NCBI RefSeq assembly: GCF_001875325.1
Contig: NZ_MDDC01000005.1
Span: 1 to 64,000 of the forward strand
Length of the DNA stretch: 64,000 nt
DNA from: Neomoorella thermoacetica
GTDB taxonomy: Bacteria > Bacillota > DSM-521 > Neomoorellales > Neomoorellaceae
Direction of reading: 5' to 3'
Shown: positions 27,269 to 36,259 of the stretch, in pieces
How positions within the stretch are numbered: position 1 is the first letter of the stretch
Layout of the letters: the number at the start of each line of letters is the position of its first letter
Position numbers and translations under genes: made by a program
The notes under the pieces: generated by a model
What the model was told of the DNA's origin: nothing
The model's input: only the letters and a program-made list of their open reading frames with translations
The model's database searches: none

Positions 27269-28375
27269 ATGCTCAGGGAGGGAGATTACCGGATACCATC
27301 GGGCTGTGCCATCAGCGGCTTCATCAACAAAGACGGCAGCCGGATCGACGGCAGTAGCATCATCCAGTCCATCGCCCTGATGCAGGAACGTTCCAACGGC
27401 CTGGGAGGCGGCTTTGCCGCCTATGGTATTTACCCGGAATATAAGGATTATTATGCATTGCACCTGCTCTTTGAAGATAAGATCAGCCGTAACCAGGTTG
27501 AAGAGCTGATTAAAGATAATTTTTATATCGAGGCTGAAGACCGCATTCCGACCAGGCACGTCAGGGCTATCAGCAAGGCGCCCCTCCTGTGGCGCTATTT
27601 TGTCACCCCCAGGGTGTCGAAAATACACGAATCCCAGGAGACGGAAGAAAATTTCATGACCCAGCTGGTCATGCGGATCAACGCCCAGGTCAACGGGGCC
27701 TATGTGGTTTCCAGCGGCAAGAACATGGGCGCCTTTAAGGGAGTCGGCTACCCCGAAGACATCGGTGAATTTTTCCGCCTGGACGAGTACCAGGCCTACA
27801 GCTGGATTGCCCATGGCCGTTTCCCCACCAATACCCCCGGGTGGTGGGGCGGGGCCCATCCCTTCACCCTGCTGGACTGGTCCGTAGTCCATAACGGCGA
27901 AGTCTCGTCCTACGGAGCCAACCGCCGTTTCCTGGAGATGTATGATTATAAAATAACCCTGCAGACGGATACGGAGGTAATCGCCTATGCCGTCGATCTC
28001 CTTGTCCGCCGCCATAAACTCCCCCTGGAGCTGGCGGCCAGGGTCCTGGCGGCTCCCTTCTGGCAGGAAATCGACCGCCTGCCGGCCCGGGAGCGCGACC
28101 TCTATACCCGCCTGCGGGTGGTCTACGGCAGCCTCCTGCTGAACGGCCCCTTCTCCATTATTGTCGGTTTCAGCGGCGGGATTATGGCTTTAAATGATCG
28201 TTTAAAGCTGCGCCCCCTGGTGGCAGCTTCAAAGGGTAATACCCTCTATGTGGCCAGCGAAGAAGCGGCCATTCGCGAAATATGCCCTGAGGTGGAAGAG
28301 GTCTGGTACCCGCGGGGCGGCGAGCCGGTTATCGGCCGCCTGGAGGAGGAAGCCCAATGCCGACTCTCAGCCTGA
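27269..28375 (+). CDS. Glutamate synthase amidotransferase subunit
   Basis: The 368-residue class II glutamine amidotransferase corresponds to the N-terminal domain of GltB as a separate protein. Conserved features are the nucleophile Cys13 in PSGCAISGF, AHGRFPTNTPGWWGGAHPF and VVHNGEVSSYGANRRFLEMY. It would release ammonia from glutamine for the synthase subunit. The catalytic cysteine is at position 13 rather than 2, and no nearer start codon exists, so a 12-residue leader must be cleaved. Its last 19 bp overlap the next gene, suggesting tight coupling. Confidence 0.88.
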   Translation: MLREGDYRIPSGCAISGFINKDGSRIDGSSIIQSIALMQERSNGLGGGFAAYGIYPEYKDYYALHLLFEDKISRNQVEELIKDNFYIEAEDRIPTRHVRAISKAPLLWRYFVTPRVSKIHESQETEENFMTQLVMRINAQVNGAYVVSSGKNMGAFKGVGYPEDIGEFFRLDEYQAYSWIAHGRFPTNTPGWWGGAHPFTLLDWSVVHNGEVSSYGANRRFLEMYDYKITLQTDTEVIAYAVDLLVRRHKLPLELAARVLAAPFWQEIDRLPARERDLYTRLRVVYGSLLLNGPFSIIVGFSGGIMALNDRLKLRPLVAASKGNTLYVASEEAAIREICPEVEEVWYPRGGEPVIGRLEEEAQCRLSA

Positions 28376-29868
28376 TGCCCCCCGAGTTCAGCGTCTTGCG
28401 CGATGAGAATAAATGCATCAAGTGCCTGGCCTGCGCACGCCAGTGCGGCTTTGACGCGCAAAAATATGACGCCGAAGACGACCGCCTCTATACCATCGAC
28501 GCCAATTGCGTTAACTGCCAGCGCTGTGTAAGCATTTGCCCGGTCGGGGCTCTGACCATTTATAAAAACCCGCCGCCCATGCGGCCCAACGCTTACTGGA
28601 GCGAGGGGCACCTGCGGAACATTATCAAGCAGGCGGAAACCGGCGGCGTGCTGCTGACGGGTATGGGCAACGACCAGCCTTTCCCCAGCTATTTTGACCG
28701 GTTGCTGCTGAATGCCAGCCAGGTGACCAACCCTTCAATTGACCCTTTAAGGGAGCCCATGGAATTGCGGACCTACCTGGGCAGCAGGACCGAACCGGTA
28801 ACCCTGCAAGAGGGCCAGGATGAAAAAACCAGGACCCCCCTGGTGCCCCTGGAGACACCCATCATGTTCTCGGCCATGTCCTACGGCTCCATCAGCCATG
28901 AGGCCTTTGAATCCCTGGCCCGGGCGGCCAAGGAATTCGGCACCATGTTTAATACCGGTGAGGGCGGCCTTCCCGAAGACTTATACCAGTACGCCGACCA
29001 CGCCGTCGTCCAGGTAGCTTCAGGCCGTTTCGGCGTCCACACCGGTTACTTGAATGCCGGCCGGATTATCGAGATCAAGATTGGCCAGGGAGCCAAACCG
29101 GGTATCGGCGGCCATCTCCCGGGCGAAAAAATCAACGCCGCCGTATCGGCAACGCGGATGATCCCCGAGGGTACCGATGCCCTGTCGCCGGCACCCCATC
29201 ATGATATTTATTCTATTGAGGACCTCAAACAGTTAGTCTTTACGTTAAAGGAAGCCACCCGCTACCAGAAGCCGGTCTCCGTAAAAGTATCGGCCGTCCA
29301 CAACGTCGCCGCCATTGCCAGCGGTATCGCCCGGGCCGGGGCGGACATCATCACTGTGGACGGCTTTCGCGGCGGGACCGGAGCGGCCCCGACCATGATC
29401 CGCGACCATGTAGGCATCCCCATCGAGCTGGCCATCGCCGCCGTAGACCAGCGGTTGCGGGAAGAAGGTATTCGTAATCAAGTCTCCCTGGTGGCGGCCG
29501 GCGGCTTCCGGAGCAGCGCCGACGTGGTCAAAGCCATTGCCCTGGGGGCCGACGCCGTCTATATAGGCACAGCGGCCTTGATTGCCCTGGGTTGTCACCT
29601 CTGCCAGAAGTGCTACACCGGCAAGTGCAGCTGGGGTATAGCTACCCAGGATCCCTATAAAACCCGGCGCCTGAACCCGGAGATCGGCGCCGAGCGCCTC
29701 TACAACCTCCTCCGGGGTTGGTCCCACGAGATTAAAGAAATGCTGGGCGGCATGGGTATCAATTCCATCGAAAGTCTGCGCGGCAATCGCCTGCACCTGC
29801 GGGGCGTGGGGTTGAACGAAGTCGAGCTCAAGCTCCTGGGCGTCAAGCATGCCGGCGAAGCTATTTGA
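28357..29868 (+). CDS. Glutamate synthase FMN/Fe-S central subunit
   Basis: The 503-residue protein has an N-terminal ferredoxin-like domain with two 4Fe-4S motifs (CIKCLACARQC about residues 20-30; CVNCQRCVSICP about 51-62). The FMN-binding glutamate synthase TIM-barrel domain follows (about 130-460; KPGIGGHLPGEKIN, DGFRGGTGAAPTMIRDHVG, AAGGFRSSADVVKA). A further cysteine cluster CHLCQKCYTGKCSWGIAT lies near 410. It reduces 2-oxoglutarate plus ammonia to glutamate. The architecture is the archaeal-type split GltB with built-in ferredoxin domain. Confidence 0.92.
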   Translation: MPTLSLMPPEFSVLRDENKCIKCLACARQCGFDAQKYDAEDDRLYTIDANCVNCQRCVSICPVGALTIYKNPPPMRPNAYWSEGHLRNIIKQAETGGVLLTGMGNDQPFPSYFDRLLLNASQVTNPSIDPLREPMELRTYLGSRTEPVTLQEGQDEKTRTPLVPLETPIMFSAMSYGSISHEAFESLARAAKEFGTMFNTGEGGLPEDLYQYADHAVVQVASGRFGVHTGYLNAGRIIEIKIGQGAKPGIGGHLPGEKINAAVSATRMIPEGTDALSPAPHHDIYSIEDLKQLVFTLKEATRYQKPVSVKVSAVHNVAAIASGIARAGADIITVDGFRGGTGAAPTMIRDHVGIPIELAIAAVDQRLREEGIRNQVSLVAAGGFRSSADVVKAIALGADAVYIGTAALIALGCHLCQKCYTGKCSWGIATQDPYKTRRLNPEIGAERLYNLLRGWSHEIKEMLGGMGINSIESLRGNRLHLRGVGLNEVELKLLGVKHAGEAI

Positions 29869-29884
29869 CGGGAGGGATCAACCT

Positions 29885-30340
29885 GTGAAAAAAGTATATG
29901 CCCGGCCGGCCTACTGTATGAATTGCCACCTCTGCGAGGTCAATTGTATCGTGGCCCATTCCAGGAGCCATGACGTCTTCCGGGCCTATAAACGTGAAAA
30001 TTTAAGGGGTACGGGCCGGGTGATTGTGGAAGAAAAGTTGCCCCTCTCGGTAGCCGTCCAGTGCCGCCACTGCACTGATCCAGCCTGTGTTGCCGGGTGC
30101 ATCTCCGGGGCAATGGTTAAAGACCCGGCAACAGGGATCGTTTACTGCCAGGAAGACAAGTGCGTGGGCTGCTGGACCTGCGTGGCCAGCTGCCCCTTTG
30201 GGGCCATCCGGCCGGGGGAGAAAAACGGCCGCCCGCTGCCTTTAAAGTGCGATCTCTGCCGGGAAGAAGGCGAACCGGCCTGCGTGGCCGGTTGCCCCAA
30301 CCGCGCCCTGGTTTTTGAAGAGAGGAGGGCAGGGGCATGA
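29885..30340 (+). CDS. 4Fe-4S ferredoxin subunit of glutamate synthase
   Basis: The 151-residue protein has a polyferredoxin pattern (HycB/DmsB-like) with about four cysteine groups: CMNCHLCEVNC, CRHCTDPACVAGC, CVGCWTCVASCP and CDLCREEGEPACVAGCP. It likely passes electrons between the FAD oxidoreductase and the FMN subunit. GTG at 29885 is chosen because GGGAGGGA precedes it; an upstream frame would overlap the previous gene. The stop overlaps the next ATG by 4 bp. Confidence 0.88.
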   Translation: MKKVYARPAYCMNCHLCEVNCIVAHSRSHDVFRAYKRENLRGTGRVIVEEKLPLSVAVQCRHCTDPACVAGCISGAMVKDPATGIVYCQEDKCVGCWTCVASCPFGAIRPGEKNGRPLPLKCDLCREEGEPACVAGCPNRALVFEERRAGA

Positions 30341-31566
30341 ACTACGTCCTTATCGGCAATTCCGTAGCTGCTGTCAACGCCGTGGCCGGTATCCGGGAAT
30401 ACGACCGGGAAGGTGACATCACCATCGTCTCGGCGGAGAACTACTACGCCTACGGCCGTCCCCTTATTTCCTACTGGCTGGAGCAGCGGGTTCACGAGAA
30501 AGACCTTCCTTACCGTCCCGAAACCTTCTTCGCTCAAAACAAGGTCCGAGTGCTCCTTGGCCGCCGGGCGGTGCGCCTGGACCCGGAAGCCAGGCAGGTT
30601 TTCCTGGATGACGGCGAGTCCCTACCTTATGACCGCCTTCTCCTGGCCACCGGGGGCAGGCCCCTGGTTCCGCCCATTAACGGCTTGACCCCGGAAAACC
30701 ACTATACTTTTATGACCTATGACGACGTCCGCCGCCTGGAAAAGGCGGCCTCCCCCGGCCGGGAAGCCGTCATCCTGGGGGCCGGCCCCACCGGCTTGAA
30801 GGCCATGGAGAGCCTGGTCCGGCGGGGGGTAAAAGTTACGCTGGTCGAACTGGCTGACCGGATCTGGGCACCGGCCCTGGACCCCGGGGCGGCGGACCTG
30901 GTGACCGGTTTCCTGCAGGACAGGGGTGTAAATATCTATTTGAACGATACCCTGGAGGGCGTCCGCCAGGGGGACAACGGCCGCCTCGACCTGGAACTCA
31001 AATCCGGCCGCCGGCTGGCGGCTGATATCCTGGTAGTGGCTATCGGCGTGCGGCCCAACGTAGAACTCCTCCAGGACTTGCCCGGTGTAACCATAAACCG
31101 CGGCGTGGCAGTAGGGCCGGATCTCAGTACCGGCCTGCCCGGCGTTTACGCCGCCGGGGATGTAGTGGCCGGCAACCCGCCCCTTTTGCCCCATGCCGCT
31201 ATCCAGGGCAAGATAGCCGGCCGTAACATGGCAGGGGGCCGGGAAACCTATAAGCCAGTACTGCCCTATAACGCCCTGGGTATCCTGGGGTTGCACATTA
31301 TCAGCATAGGTTTAAGCGCCGCCGGCGAGGGTTACGAAATCCTGCGGGAAGCCGATCCTGCCGCCCGGGTTTACCGTATGCTGGTGCTGCAGGATAACCG
31401 CCTGGTAGGCGGGCTGCTGATTAATAGAATCGACCGGGCCGGCATCTACCGCTATCTAATCGAGGAAGGCATCGAGGTAACGTCCTTTAAAGATCGACTG
31501 CTGCAGCCGGATTTCGGTTTATTGAGCCTCCCGGACAACCTCTGGCAGCAGCAACTGGCAAAGTGA
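30337..31566 (+). CDS. FAD/NAD(P)-dependent oxidoreductase of the glutamate synthase operon
   Basis: The 409-residue protein is a pyridine nucleotide-disulfide oxidoreductase. FAD binding is shown by the N-terminal YVLIGNSVAAVNAVAGIR and the C-terminal GVYAAGDVV; NAD(P) binding by VILGAGPTGLKAMESL (about residues 145-160). It resembles NirB/rubredoxin reductase types rather than classical GltD, which has its own Fe-S domain. It probably supplies electrons from NAD(P)H through the neighbouring ferredoxin. ATGA overlap with the ferredoxin gene supports one complex. Confidence 0.88.
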   Translation: MNYVLIGNSVAAVNAVAGIREYDREGDITIVSAENYYAYGRPLISYWLEQRVHEKDLPYRPETFFAQNKVRVLLGRRAVRLDPEARQVFLDDGESLPYDRLLLATGGRPLVPPINGLTPENHYTFMTYDDVRRLEKAASPGREAVILGAGPTGLKAMESLVRRGVKVTLVELADRIWAPALDPGAADLVTGFLQDRGVNIYLNDTLEGVRQGDNGRLDLELKSGRRLAADILVVAIGVRPNVELLQDLPGVTINRGVAVGPDLSTGLPGVYAAGDVVAGNPPLLPHAAIQGKIAGRNMAGGRETYKPVLPYNALGILGLHIISIGLSAAGEGYEILREADPAARVYRMLVLQDNRLVGGLLINRIDRAGIYRYLIEEGIEVTSFKDRLLQPDFGLLSLPDNLWQQQLAK

Positions 31567-31576
31567 GGTGACGGGT

Positions 31577-32314
31577 GTGGAAGTAGTAAATGCCAGGGGC
31601 CTGTCTTACCAGGCCTTAAACGAAACCGTTCGCTCCCTCCTGGATAACGGGCACCGGGAGTTGGTCTTAAAGGGAGTCAACGGCCAGCGTTATATCGGCG
31701 CCGGGGTCCAGGGTCAGGGTCGCCTGGAGATCTTTGGCGTCCCGGGCAATAACCTGGCTGCCCTGATGGACGGCCTGGAAATCGAGGTCTTTGGCAATGT
31801 CCAGGACGGTGTGGGCAATACCATGAACGACGGTACGGTGATTATCCACGGCCACGCCACTGATATCGCCGGTTACTCCATGCGGGGCGGCCGCATTTTT
31901 ATCCGGGGGAATGTTGGCTACCGGGTTGGCATTCATATGAAGGCCTTCCGGAATAAAAACCCGCTGATCGTCATCGGCGGTAAAGCCGGGGACTTTTTTG
32001 GGGAGTATATGGCCGGGGGGACACTGGTACTCCTGGGCCTGGACCTGCAGCCCGGCGAAGCCATCGTCGGCAATTTCGTGGCCACCGGGATGCACGGCGG
32101 CGAGATTTTCATCCGCGGCCAGGTGGATCCCTACCGGCTGGGAAAAGAGGTTAAGGCTATTAAACCCACAGCCGCCGACCAGCAGCGCCTGCAGGACATC
32201 GTCGGCGACTTTGCCCGCTACTTTGACCTGGAGGCTGAAAAAATCCTGGCCCGGCCTTTTATCAAATTGATACCTTATAACAAACGTCCCTACGGGACCA
32301 TGTACGCCTATTAG
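31577..32314 (+). CDS. Glutamate synthase GXGXG-domain subunit
   Basis: The 245-residue protein corresponds to the C-terminal beta-helix (GXGXG) domain of large GltB, encoded as its own gene. The glycine repeats are seen in GNVQDGVGNTMNDGTVIIHG, GYSMRGGRIFIRGNVGYRVGIHMK and GGKAGDFFGEYMAGGTLVLLG. The domain is structural and helps place the FMN subunit. GTG 31577 is preferred because GAGGTG lies 6 bp upstream. It is the last gene of the operon before a strong terminator. Confidence 0.9.
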   Translation: MEVVNARGLSYQALNETVRSLLDNGHRELVLKGVNGQRYIGAGVQGQGRLEIFGVPGNNLAALMDGLEIEVFGNVQDGVGNTMNDGTVIIHGHATDIAGYSMRGGRIFIRGNVGYRVGIHMKAFRNKNPLIVIGGKAGDFFGEYMAGGTLVLLGLDLQPGEAIVGNFVATGMHGGEIFIRGQVDPYRLGKEVKAIKPTAADQQRLQDIVGDFARYFDLEAEKILARPFIKLIPYNKRPYGTMYAY

Positions 32315-32351
32315 AGGCGTTACCAGACTCCTCTTCCCTAAACGTAAACGT

Positions 32352-32389
32352 AAAGAGGCCATCCGGTAGAACCGGATGGCCTCTTTGCT
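32352..32389 (+). terminator. Bidirectional terminator after the glutamate synthase operon
   Basis: A perfect 16-bp stem AAAGAGGCCATCCGGT / ACCGGATGGCCTCTTT (32352-32386) has a 3-nt loop (AGA). The A and T runs at its ends suit termination in both directions, for the plus-strand operon and the minus-strand hrb. Confidence 0.93.
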
Positions 32390-32529
32390 ACCCTGGAAAA
32401 TAACGTCGCTCTAGACTGGCATTTTCATCCTTCTGCTGGTACAGCACCAGCAGCATGGGTGCCTGATCTCAATCCTTTATTTACAATATTGACCGCTGGC
32501 CGCCGGCGTCTTGTAGCCTGGAGCCGGCC

Positions 32530-33219
32530 TTATATTTGCTCGAAGGAGTCTTTGCCGGCGCCGCAGATGGGACAGGTCCAGTCCTCCGGCAGTTCAGCGA
32601 AGGGGGTACCCGGGGCAATACCATGCTCGGGGTCGCCCTGGACCGGGTCATAGACATAATTACAGATGGTGCACTGGTATTTAGGGGCGGCAAGGGCCGT
32701 TTTATCCTCTGCCCGGGCGGAGGTAAAGGTCGGCGCCGTTTTTGGGGTTGTCCCGCGCTTCACCTGGTGGTAGTAGGCGTAAGTCATGGGCTCGCCCTGG
32801 AGCAGTACGGCGGCGTCGGTTACGGTGCCGATAAAGATGCTGTGGGTACCGGCATCTACAGTCTGGTTAAGTCTGGCTTCCAGATAAGCCAGGGTATGGT
32901 CGGCAAGGTAGGGGAAACCGCCCTGGCTTAACTTGTAGTTGATGCCCGCAAACTTGTCCATTTCGCGGCCGGATTTGAAGCCAAACTGGCCGATGAGAGA
33001 GAGGGGAACTTCCCTGGCCAGGACGGAGACGGCAAAGCCCTGGCCTGCCTGGATAAACTCATGGGTCAAATTCTGCTTGTTGATGCCTGCTGCAATTGTC
33101 GGCGGGTCCGAGGTTATCTGGAAGACGGTGTTGGCCACCTGGCCGTTAAAACGGTCACTTTTCTTAGCCGTCACGATATACAGGCCATAGGTAATAGTAT
33201 GCAGGGCTTTGGTGTCCAA
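32530..33219 (-). CDS. hrb: High-molecular-weight rubredoxin (flavin reductase-rubredoxin fusion)
   Basis: The 230-residue protein has an N-terminal flavin reductase-like FMN domain (about residues 1-165) and a C-terminal rubredoxin domain with [10 protein letters not shown] and [11 protein letters not shown]. In Moorella thermoacetica Hrb is known to pass NADH electrons to the flavodiiron protein FprA. The start is a TTG at 33219, preceded by GGAGGG at 7 bp; upstream ATG readings lack a site and add non-family sequence. It is third in the rbr-fprA-hrb operon. Confidence 0.92.
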   Translation of the reverse strand: MDTKALHTITYGLYIVTAKKSDRFNGQVANTVFQITSDPPTIAAGINKQNLTHEFIQAGQGFAVSVLAREVPLSLIGQFGFKSGREMDKFAGINYKLSQGGFPYLADHTLAYLEARLNQTVDAGTHSIFIGTVTDAAVLLQGEPMTYAYYHQVKRGTTPKTAPTFTSARAEDKTALAAPKYQCTICNYVYDPVQGDPEHGIAPGTPFAELPEDWTCPICGAGKDSFEQI

Positions 33220-33318
33220 AATGATCCCTCCATAATTGAGAATGGGGCAATTGCAGTTAATTTTAGGCCGGAAGAGAAGCAACCCGGGGGTGGGGAATAC
33301 CAAAACTGGAATAGACAG

Positions 33319-34518
33319 TTAATCAGCTATGCGGGCCGCGATTTCCCGTCCTATATCGTAGCAGCGCTGCAGGTCCTCGCCTCTGGGGACCCACTGGACG
33401 GCGGGGCCGGGCTCTGCTATCAGTTCGATTTTAGCTGCCTTCAGGCGTTCTTCCAGGATCTTCTGGGCGCCTCCCCCCCAGCCATAGGCACCGAAGGCCA
33501 GGCCAACTTTATTCTTGGGCCTTAATCCTACCAGGTCATCCAGGAGCGGCGAGACTACCGGCAGGATGTCGTTATTGATCGTCGGCGAGCCGACCAGGAC
33601 GGCCCGGGCCTCCAGGATTTCTTTGATAATATCGTTGCGGTCGGACACGGACAACTTGAAGAGCTTGACCTCGCAGCCGCCGGCCACCAGCCCGTCCATC
33701 AGGGCGTGGGCCATCTTTTCCGTGCTCAGCCACATGGTGTCGTAGGCGATGACGGCTTTGGCCGTACCCTGCCCCCCCGCCCAGCGGGCGTAAGCTTCGA
33801 TGATTCGGCCGGGATCTCTACGCCAGATAATGCCGTGGCTGGGGGCTATGGTCTTGATGGCCAGGTTCATCTTCTGGATTTCATCCAGCTTTTTGGTAAT
33901 CAGGTTGCTGAAGGGCATGAGGATATTGGCATAGTACTTGGCCGCCTCGTCCATGATCAGGCCGGCATCTACCTGGTCGTCGAAGCGGGTGCTGGTGGCG
34001 ATATGCTGGCCGAAGGCATCGTTGGGAAGGAGCAGGGCTTCTTCCGGCACATAGGTAAACATGCTGTCGGGCCAGTGGAGCATGGGCGCCTCGATGAAGG
34101 TCAGGGAACGTTTGCCCAGGCTGACGCTGGTCCCGGTTTTGACAATGGTATAGTTGAAATCAATGTGACTATAATGGGCTTTCAGGCTGTCAAAGGCCCG
34201 CTGGGTGCAGAGGACGTGGGCGTCGGGGCAGAGTTCCATGATGGCCGGGAAGGCGCCGGCATGATCGCTTTCGGTATGGTTGACCACCAGGTAGTCGAGT
34301 TTGACCGGATCTTTTATTTGCTTTAGTTTGGCGATGAGTTCTTCTTTAAAGGGTTCATAGACGGTATCCACCAGGGCGGTTTTGTCATCGACAATCAGGT
34401 AGGCATTGTAAGTTGTACCGCGGTGGGTGGAAAAAGCGGGACCGTGGAAGTAGCGAAGGTTCCAGTCAATGGCCCCTACCCAGTAGATGCCGTCGGTAAT
34501 GGCGACAGGCTGGCTCAT
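33319..34518 (-). CDS. fprA: Type A flavoprotein (flavodiiron protein)
   Basis: The 399-residue protein has an N-terminal metallo-beta-lactamase-like diiron domain with NHTESDHAGAFP (HxExD, about residues 80-90), followed by a flavodoxin domain from about 255 (AVIAYDTMWLSTEKMAHAL, and LVGSPTINNDILP). It reduces O2 or NO to water or N2O with electrons from Hrb. It is flanked by rbr upstream and hrb downstream on the minus strand. Confidence 0.95.
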   Translation of the reverse strand: MSQPVAITDGIYWVGAIDWNLRYFHGPAFSTHRGTTYNAYLIVDDKTALVDTVYEPFKEELIAKLKQIKDPVKLDYLVVNHTESDHAGAFPAIMELCPDAHVLCTQRAFDSLKAHYSHIDFNYTIVKTGTSVSLGKRSLTFIEAPMLHWPDSMFTYVPEEALLLPNDAFGQHIATSTRFDDQVDAGLIMDEAAKYYANILMPFSNLITKKLDEIQKMNLAIKTIAPSHGIIWRRDPGRIIEAYARWAGGQGTAKAVIAYDTMWLSTEKMAHALMDGLVAGGCEVKLFKLSVSDRNDIIKEILEARAVLVGSPTINNDILPVVSPLLDDLVGLRPKNKVGLAFGAYGWGGGAQKILEERLKAAKIELIAEPGPAVQWVPRGEDLQRCYDIGREIAARIAD

Positions 34519-34582
34519 AAAGATCGCCTCCAGGAAGATATCTTGGTCTCCAGGCGCTTCGCTATACCTTTAATCTACCTGC

Positions 34583-34699
34583 TCAATCATTAAAAGGCGG
34601 TTTAATGACTTCGGCTAGCTTGTTTACCTGAATTTCCGGCGCACACACCTGCAGGAGCATCAGGCCGGGATCACTGCAGGCATCAGTAGAAAAGGGCAT
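34583..34699 (-). CDS. Possible 38-residue small protein between rbr and fprA
   Basis: In the 205-bp gap between rbr and fprA a minus-strand frame starts at ATG (34697-34699), 5 bp after GGGAGAG, and runs 39 codons to TGA. The product starts MPFSTDACSDPGLMLL and ends KLAEVIKPPFND, with two cysteines (8 and 19). No family is recognised. It may be a real small protein of the oxygen-defence operon or chance. Confidence 0.35.
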   Translation of the reverse strand: MPFSTDACSDPGLMLLQVCAPEIQVNKLAEVIKPPFND

Positions 34700-34723
34700 A
34701 TGGGACTCTCCCTATTTCCGTCT

Positions 34724-35299
34724 TTAATAATTCTGCGCCTGCAATTCAAAGAAAGCCCGGGGATGGGCACAGGCCGGGCAGACCTCAGGGGCGGTTGTAC
34801 CTTCATGGATATAACCGCAATTGCGGCAACGCCAGGTGACTTTCTCTGCCCGCTTAAAAACGCGATCATTTTCGATATTGGCCAGGAGCGCCCGGAAGCG
34901 ATCCTCGTGTCCCTTCTCTGCCCGGGCAATAGCCCTCAGAACCGCAGCAATCTCAGGGAAGCCTTCTTCCGCGGCTACCCTGGCAAACTCGGGATACATG
35001 GTGGTATGCTCATAATTCTCCCCGGCGGCTGCGGCGCCGAGGTTCAGGGATGTAGTGGCAATAGTGCCGGCAGGGAAAGCGGCGCCGATTTCCACCTCGC
35101 CGCCTTCCAGAAACTTAAAAATACGCTTGGCGTGCTCTTTTTCATTATCAGCTGTTTCCAGGAAGATGGCAGCAATTTGTTCATATCCTTCTTTTTTCGC
35201 CTGGCTGGCATAAAACGTATAACGGTTCCGCGCCTGGGATTCTCCGGCAAAGGCTGTCAGCAGGTTCTTTTCTGTTCTGGTACCCTTCAAGCTGGCCAT
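34724..35299 (-). CDS. rbr: Rubrerythrin
   Basis: The 191-residue protein has an N-terminal four-helix diiron domain ([29 protein letters not shown]; about residues 15-145) with ExxH-type ligands and a C-terminal rubredoxin-like domain with [10 protein letters not shown] and CPACAHP. It reduces hydrogen peroxide in anaerobes. It is the first gene of the minus-strand rbr-fprA-hrb operon, divergent from roo-rub. Confidence 0.95.
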   Translation of the reverse strand: MASLKGTRTEKNLLTAFAGESQARNRYTFYASQAKKEGYEQIAAIFLETADNEKEHAKRIFKFLEGGEVEIGAAFPAGTIATTSLNLGAAAAGENYEHTTMYPEFARVAAEEGFPEIAAVLRAIARAEKGHEDRFRALLANIENDRVFKRAEKVTWRCRNCGYIHEGTTAPEVCPACAHPRAFFELQAQNY

Positions 35300-35338
35300 T
35301 GCAGTAAATCACTCCTTGGGGAATTAATTGTCGACGCT

Positions 35339-35367
35339 ATTGTATCCTACCAAAGTTAGCCAGTCAA
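35339..35367 (-). promoter_or_regulatory. rbr promoter
   Basis: On the minus strand TTGACT (35362-35367 complement) and TACAAT (35339-35344 complement) are spaced by 17 bp, about 40 bp before the rbr start. No clear PerR box was identified. Confidence 0.8.
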
Positions 35368-35479
35368 GGTAATCAAGGAGCCGGATTACCAAAAAAATTT
35401 TTTCAACCAGCAGGAGAATGGAAAAACATGACGAATATTTATCGCAAATAATAATTCTTACTGAAAAAGGAGAAGGAGT

Positions 35480-35857
35480 ATGACAGCAATCGCTCAGGTT
35501 TATAAGTGCAATGTATGCGGCAATATTGTTACCGTCCTGCATCCAGGTCGGGGTGCCCTGGCTTGCTGCGGCAAACCCATGGAGTTGCTGGCCGAAAACA
35601 CCGTTGACGCCAGCAAAGAGAAGCACATTCCGGTGGTGACGAAGGTTGACGCCGGCTTTAAAGTAACAGTGGGAAGCGTTTCCCATCCCATGGAAGAAAA
35701 GCACTATATTGAATGGATTGAACTTCAGGCCGGCGGCCAGGTACTGCGCCAGCACCTGGAACCCGGCGACGCGCCCGAAGCGGTCTTCCACACCGCAGCC
35801 AGCAGCGCTACCGCCAGGGCCTATTGCAATCTCCACGGCCTCTGGCAGGGAAATTAA
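35480..35857 (+). CDS. Desulfoferrodoxin (superoxide reductase)
   Basis: The 125-residue protein has an N-terminal desulforedoxin-like Fe(Cys)4 centre (CNVCGN at 10-15 and CCGKP at 29-33) and a C-terminal superoxide reductase domain. The iron ligands appear as KHIP (His49), [15 protein letters not shown] (His69 and His75) and CNLHG (Cys116, His119). Glu48 in KEKHIP is the usual axial glutamate. It reduces superoxide to peroxide with electrons from rubredoxin. It is called rubredoxin oxidoreductase (Roo) in the Moorella literature. It heads the plus-strand operon with rubredoxin. Confidence 0.95.
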   Translation: MTAIAQVYKCNVCGNIVTVLHPGRGALACCGKPMELLAENTVDASKEKHIPVVTKVDAGFKVTVGSVSHPMEEKHYIEWIELQAGGQVLRQHLEPGDAPEAVFHTAASSATARAYCNLHGLWQGN

Positions 35858-35882
35858 ACTTAGATCAGGAGGAATATGTAAA

Positions 35883-36044
35883 ATGAAAAAATATACTTGC
35901 GCCGTCTGCGGCTACGTCTATGACCCGTCTGAAGGCGATCCCGACAACGGTATTGCGCCGGGGACGCCCTTTGCCGATTTACCAGGAGACTGGGTCTGCC
36001 CCCTGTGCAGCGCCGGCAAAGAAGCCTTCGAACCGGAGGCCTGA
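35883..36044 (+). CDS. rub: Rubredoxin
   Basis: The 53-residue electron carrier has the two CxxC knuckles [10 protein letters not shown] and [11 protein letters not shown] that bind a single iron. ATG 35883 follows AGGAGG. It lies 25 bp after the superoxide reductase gene, its likely redox partner. Confidence 0.95.
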   Translation: MKKYTCAVCGYVYDPSEGDPDNGIAPGTPFADLPGDWVCPLCSAGKEAFEPEA

Positions 36045-36076
36045 TCTCATGTTTTACCCGGGGGGAGGTGAATATA

Positions 36077-36220
36077 ATGAACAAATGGCGTTGTTCTGTC
36101 TGCGGTTATGCCTTTGAAGGCGAAGCGCCGCCGGAAAAATGCCCTTCCTGCCAGTCGACCTGCAGTTTTGTTGACGCCAACTGCTATATCCCGGACTGCG
36201 GTTGCGCTGCCAGCAATTAA
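36077..36220 (+). CDS. Small rubredoxin-like (rubrerythrin-tail) protein
   Basis: The 47-residue protein starts MNKWRCSVCGYAFEGEAPPEKCP and has a C-terminal Cys-rich tail (CYIPDCGCAASN). The two CxxC motifs with an EGEAPPEKCP linker resemble the iron-binding domain at the end of rubrerythrin. It may carry electrons like rubredoxin. GGGGGAGG precedes the ATG at 36077. It was probably added to the roo-rub operon. Confidence 0.8.
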   Translation: MNKWRCSVCGYAFEGEAPPEKCPSCQSTCSFVDANCYIPDCGCAASN

Positions 36221-36259
36221 TCTAACTCTGGATATTATACCCGTAAAAGGGGAGTAGTT

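Noticed and set aside
35368-35479. PerR box between rbr and roo
   Set aside because: The region is AT-rich, with AAAAAATTTTTT, but no sequence matched the PerR consensus well enough.
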